A DNA stretch of 64,000 bases, from positions 230,801,084 to 230,865,083 of the forward strand of contig NC_058522.1 in assembly GCF_904849725.1 (NCBI RefSeq). The letters are read 5' to 3'. Below, one piece after another: positions 60,001-64,000 of this stretch. Each line of letters starts with the position of its first letter. Positions within the stretch are counted from its first letter, which is position 1. Under the pieces are notes generated by a model. That model ran no database searches. It worked only from the letters and a program-made list of their open reading frames with translations, and had not been told where the DNA came from. The stretch comes from Hordeum vulgare subsp. vulgare (Eukaryota; Streptophyta; Magnoliopsida; Poales; Poaceae). The position numbers and the translations under genes were made by a program.

Positions 60001-61073
60001 AGGTTTGAGGGCGAGGGGGTCGCCGGAGACGACAGGAGCAGTGACGAAGCGGCGGCCCGTGCTCGGCAAGATGGGGTCGAGGCCAGGGATGCGAGGGGGA
60101 AGAATTGGGGGTGGCTACGGTTTCCTGGGAGCTCCCTGAGCATGCTGATGTGCTCAGCAGCGACGCTCGGGGGGGCGCTAGCCACGGGGCGCCATGGCCG
60201 GCGGCAGGAGCTCGGGCTCCATGGCGGGAGGGGGCTAGAGGAAGGGGGGCTCGACGGAAAGAGGGGGGAAAGGAAGAAGAGCTCACGGCGGATCCAGGGA
60301 GATAGGCGGCTGGCTCGAGGACGACCTGTGGCCGACGGATCGACGTCGGCTTCCGGCGGCCTTCGGTGGTGTTGGCGTGGGGAGACAGACGAGAGAGAGA
60401 GATCCAGGGAAAGGAATGAGGAGGAGGGGATTGGAACGGCTCTCCCGAGCTTATCCTAGCCACCAGGTCGGCGGGGAGGCCAGGCATGCAGGAGGCGTGT
60501 CGCCCCTGGCCATGCGCCGTGGCGAGCTTCTCCTCTACCTTCTGGCAGGAGGAAGAAGACGCCTAAGCCCCTCGTGGGCTGGGCGAGGCGACAGGTAGTT
60601 CTTTTCTCTTTTTTCTATTTTGTTTCTGTTTTGCTATTTCATTGATTTAATATTTATTTCAGCTCCCAAATAGTTTGTAAAAACTATTTTGAACACCCCA
60701 GAATAGTTGTTGGAATATTTCCAACCATTCCTAATGTTTTCAATATTTTTGAAAGCTTAAAGTTTCTGATTTCAAATTTAAAACTTGAAACCAGTAGCTT
60801 TTGCATTTATTTAAAATGATTAGAGTATAAAATAAATGGTTCCTTTATTGCTTATTTGTTTCCAAGAATTAACAGAAAGATTGAACTTTTCTTGAGGCCA
60901 TTTTGGGTTCATTGATTTTAACTAGTTTGGAATTTCCTTTAATTTGAGAAGTGGCTAGGGTTTGTTGAATTTTTCTTCACCACTTACTTTGTTCTTGTTG
61001 AAATTTTCCTAGATGCAATTCAAAGAAAACATGAGCACAAAGCTAACTTGATTAAGGTGTCAGGGATGTGACA
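57071..61073 (-). repeat. 4-kb LTR, right copy (5' LTR)
   Basis: 4003 bases, same family and limits as 47061-51057. Ends on the plus strand at GATGTGACA, followed by target duplication AATGA (61074-61078). Confidence 0.93.
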
Positions 61074-61078
61074 AATGA

Positions 61079-63373
61079 TGGGGAAGGAAGACAAAAAGGT
61101 GTGAAAGGCTCACATCAATGAGGACAACCATAGGCGAGAGAAAGTCAAATGGTAGATATGATGTGGGGAGTAGGGATTGCCATGTAACGGATGCACATAT
61201 GAGCTAAGGTAAGCTCTCCAATGTAACTAGTGGGGGTGCATCCAACTTGTTTGCTCATGAAGGCCTAGAGCTCATTTGAGGAGGCTCGTCATTGGAATAT
61301 GCAGACCAAGTTCTATAGTGTAAGGGTCCCCACATAGTTATGCATGAATGATAATCTCTATGTAGTACCAATATAGCAATGGAGTACAAGTGTGGATCTT
61401 TCAAAAGGAATATTAGTGTTTCCCCCTTCTCTCTTTTTTCTTCATTTTTCTCTTTTTTTAATTTTTTTGGTCTCTTTGGCTCTTTCTTTTGTCTCTCATT
61501 TGTCCTCTTTGGGATCTTTTGTTTGTCCTCTTTGGGATCTTTTCCTCACTTAAGGGCAACACTCTATATTTTACATGAATAAAAAGAAAAATCATCACAC
61601 TTTATAAGAAGTACTCAACATAAAGACAAGTGAAAACTATCATGATGTATGCAAATGTATGCCTCTGCCAGTGTAGCAGGATATGCAATGATACTAGCGC
61701 ATCATGTAGCAATAATTTGGGCAAGGCCCAACTATCATGCAGCTCTATGATCAAGCAAAAGCATGTATGACATGAAGATAAAGTCATGAGATGGTGGATG
61801 TTGCATGGCAATGTATCTCGGAAAGGCTATGGAAATGCCTTAATAGGTAGGTATGGTGGCTGTTTTGAGGAAAGATATAATGAGGCTTATGTATGACAGA
61901 GCGTATCATGTCATGGGTTTGGATGCACCGGCGGAGTTTGCACCAACTCTCAGTGTGAGAAAGGGCGATGCAGGGTACCGAAGAGGCTAGCAAAATATGG
62001 ATGGTGGAAGTGCCAACAATCGAATACTCACATTAGTTCGAAGAACTCATACACTTATTATTGGTAACTCCCTGTCTAGTTAGGAAATTCACAAAGAGAC
62101 ACGTACCCCGAGGAGGAGTGTTTGGGGGTTTGGTTATCCTTGCGCATCCTCGACTCATGGTAACGTGAGGGTACTCTATATATTGCAACCCCTCCAAAGG
62201 TTAGCGATTAATTTAATAGCTAGAGTCCTCAACTAATTTTAGTTTCTGAAAACCACACAGATTTCCCAAAATACGACACCTATAACTAATAGGCTCAAGA
62301 TCTTGGCACCAATAGTCCAAACATTACTCAAATCAAGACCTCAAAACTGTTGCAAGTTACTACTATACTTAAATAGCAACCTCAATTACCTACTCATGCA
62401 AGGCACACAACTCAGTGCAACAAGCCAACTCTCTAAACAAGATAAGAATGATAACTCAAGAGAGTTCCAGAAACAACCTAAATAATAGCTCTTAAAAAGA
62501 TAAGCATGAAAACTAAGAGCTAAGCATGACAGTAGCTACGAAAAGATGAAGAACACACAGAAAGGATAACCATGGAAACCTATGTTGTGTTCTAGAGTGG
62601 AATGGAGCGTGTGTCTGTGCCAAACAAGGTAGGCTAGGTTCTGACTTGTTATGAACAGCAAGAAAAACTAAAACAAACTAAAAAACAAAGAACGAGACGC
62701 TCCAAGCATAGCACATATCATATGAACTGATAAAAATATAGAATGGAGATGGACGAACTGATGATTGTTGATAGAGAAGGGGATACACGGGGGCATCCCC
62801 AAGCTTAGACGCTTGAGTCTCCTTTGAATATTTCCTGGGGTGCATGGGGCCATCCCCAAGCTTGAGCATTTGAAACTCATGTATCTTCTTTCATCATCTC
62901 TCCCATCGCATACTTGAAAACTCCCTTCATAAGAAACTCATCATAAGTTGATTAGAGTGGTTAGTTCCCTTAATAAAATAATTCATTACCTGCTGGAAAT
63001 AAAGATTTTCATGAAAAGCTACTACTTCTTATGAATGCCAAAAGGTTTTTTGCAAATAAAAAGCAAGCTTAGGATTTGCAAAACAATGAAAACGCAAATG
63101 GCAGAATCTATGAAAAACAGAACAGTAGGTAGTAAATAATTTGTTCGGGGCACTTCTGCAACTCAAATGAAAAAACTCAGAACAGATGCCAGAAAGGCAA
63201 TTATATAGAGCATGCTGTAAAAACAATTCAGATCAAAAATATGATCTGGTGATTCTTGGCGAATTTTTCCGTCAAGCAGACATAATCTGTTTCTGGAGAG
63301 CATGCCACAATTTTTGAACTAACTTGCACTCGGAGGCTCTAACTTGACACAAAGCTTAAAAATAAAGATACAA
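61079..63373 (-). other. 3' internal region of the reverse gypsy, right part
   Basis: Continues 46098-46559 beyond the target duplication. Holds two CATCCCCAAGCTT blocks (about 62796 and 62851) and the CAGCCACCATACC block also found at 22909, in the order expected for the 3' region of the gypsy group at 17411. No gag or pol, so the 5' part of the internal region has been deleted. No credible gene. Confidence 0.65.
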
Positions 63374-64000
63374 TGATGTTCACTAGTGATGTCTCTCTCC
63401 CAAACAATGATGGTGATATGGACCGGAGTCACATGATGTTCACTAGTGATGTCACTCTCCCAAAAGACGATAAACAACTATGCTGGGTAAACAAATCACA
63501 GTTGGGAAATTGACAGAATTATGATCGCACCGCAATGCTAATTATGCTACTTGATAGTTAGAGGTTCAATAGTAACCGGCAGTACGCCAAGACTAGTAGA
63601 CTGTTTATTCATCAGCATCTACTTACTAATCATCCACCTTGAGATATCTATCAAGAACATCTCTTCGGTATTAAGTTGCGAGCCCCACCCAAAGTGAAAA
63701 CTCAAAGCAACGGACAACTGCATTAACGAACTATGCGTAAGGTAAACAATCCTTGAAACCGTGGTCACAAGCACCGTTGTTTTCTCCCTGGTGGCAACAA
63801 GCACATCCCCTAGTCTCATGTTTCTGTCACTCAAACTAGACATCGAGGGGCATGAACCCACAATCATGCATAATGCTCCCTCTTGGAGTTACAATCTACT
63901 ACTTGGCCAAAGCAATAAATAGCAACGGAGAACATGCATGAATCACTAAGAACATAATATAAAAGGATAATCAAATGTATAACTCATAACAATCTGAACA
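63374..64000 (-). repeat. Truncated gypsy LTR at the right window edge
   Basis: Parallels 44790-45370 closely in the same (reverse) orientation (GGCAGTACGCCAA; CATCGAGGGGCATGAACCC). The last roughly 350 bases of the LTR on its PBS side are missing. The join carries a 60-base repeat: GATGTTCACTAGTGATGTC at 63375 and again at 63435. Probably the 5' LTR of the element whose 3' LTR is 44452-46097; it continues past the window. Confidence 0.75.

Larger units (their letters stand above)
46565..61073 (-). mobile_element. Chromovirus-like gypsy in a three-LTR tandem arrangement
   Basis: Target duplication AATGA at 46560-46564 and 61074-61078. In plus-strand order: 32-base LTR tip (46565-46596), leader plus PBS (46595-47060), full LTR (47061-51057), polypurine tract, pol-gag (51044-55515), extra ORF, leader plus PBS (to 57070), full LTR (57071-61073). 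A normal insertion has one PBS and two LTRs; this has two PBS/leader copies and three LTR starts. The pol has a C-terminal chromodomain-like tail and 4-kb LTRs, pointing to the Tekay/Del branch of chromoviruses (lineage inferred). Confidence 0.9.

Overview
This window is nuclear DNA from a large-genome grass, most likely the wheat/barley/rye tribe (Triticeae). The evidence is the repeat content: three LTRs of the Angela/BARE1/WIS copia group, a SIRE/Maximus-type copia, several gypsy families whose LTRs begin with TGATACGTC.., a chromovirus-like gypsy with 4-kb LTRs, a LINE remnant and PIF/Harbinger-type DNA transposons. Family names come from recognising sequence, not from a search. I see no intact host gene, no tRNA or rRNA gene and no CRISPR array. 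Nearly all coding sequence is retrotransposon gag/pol, broken by stops and frameshifts.

Layout. 1-8121: Angela-like copia, its 5' LTR cut by the window edge, lying directly against 8122-12310, the 3' half of an older relative. 12311-16360: LTR fragments, a reverse-strand LINE piece and an RPA70-like (DUF223) coding remnant. 16361-27410: a small Harbinger-like DNA element (TIRs GGGCATCTCCAAC-like) opened by a solo gypsy LTR (16902-17410 plus 25667-26722), itself opened by a complete gag-protease-only gypsy (17411-25661, TSD ttccc). 27411-29103: no clear gene. 29104-30574: Harbinger remnant with an ORF1-type Myb/SANT protein. 30575-34774: three LTR fragments.

34830-44451: Maximus-like copia. 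Its 5' LTR carries an array of palindromic ggtagtacc motifs, a composite plastid DNA insertion (ndhH and atpH pieces) and a solo Angela LTR (TSD gtttg). 44452-64000: reverse-strand gypsy whose 3' region is split by a chromovirus-like gypsy (46565-61073, TSD aatga). That inner element is not a simple LTR-internal-LTR unit. It has two full 4-kb LTRs plus a second PBS/leader copy and a 32-bp third LTR tip, as expected from an unequal LTR crossover followed by deletion.

The parts do not form one pathway. The window is a stratigraphy of insertions: DNA transposon, then solo LTR, then gypsy on the left; Maximus, then reverse gypsy, then chromovirus on the right. The most unusual points are the three-LTR array, the plastid mosaic inside a retrotransposon promoter region, an extra 175-codon ORF between PBS and gag in the chromovirus-like element, and the RPA-like remnant. 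I found nothing that looks like a new defence or metabolic system.
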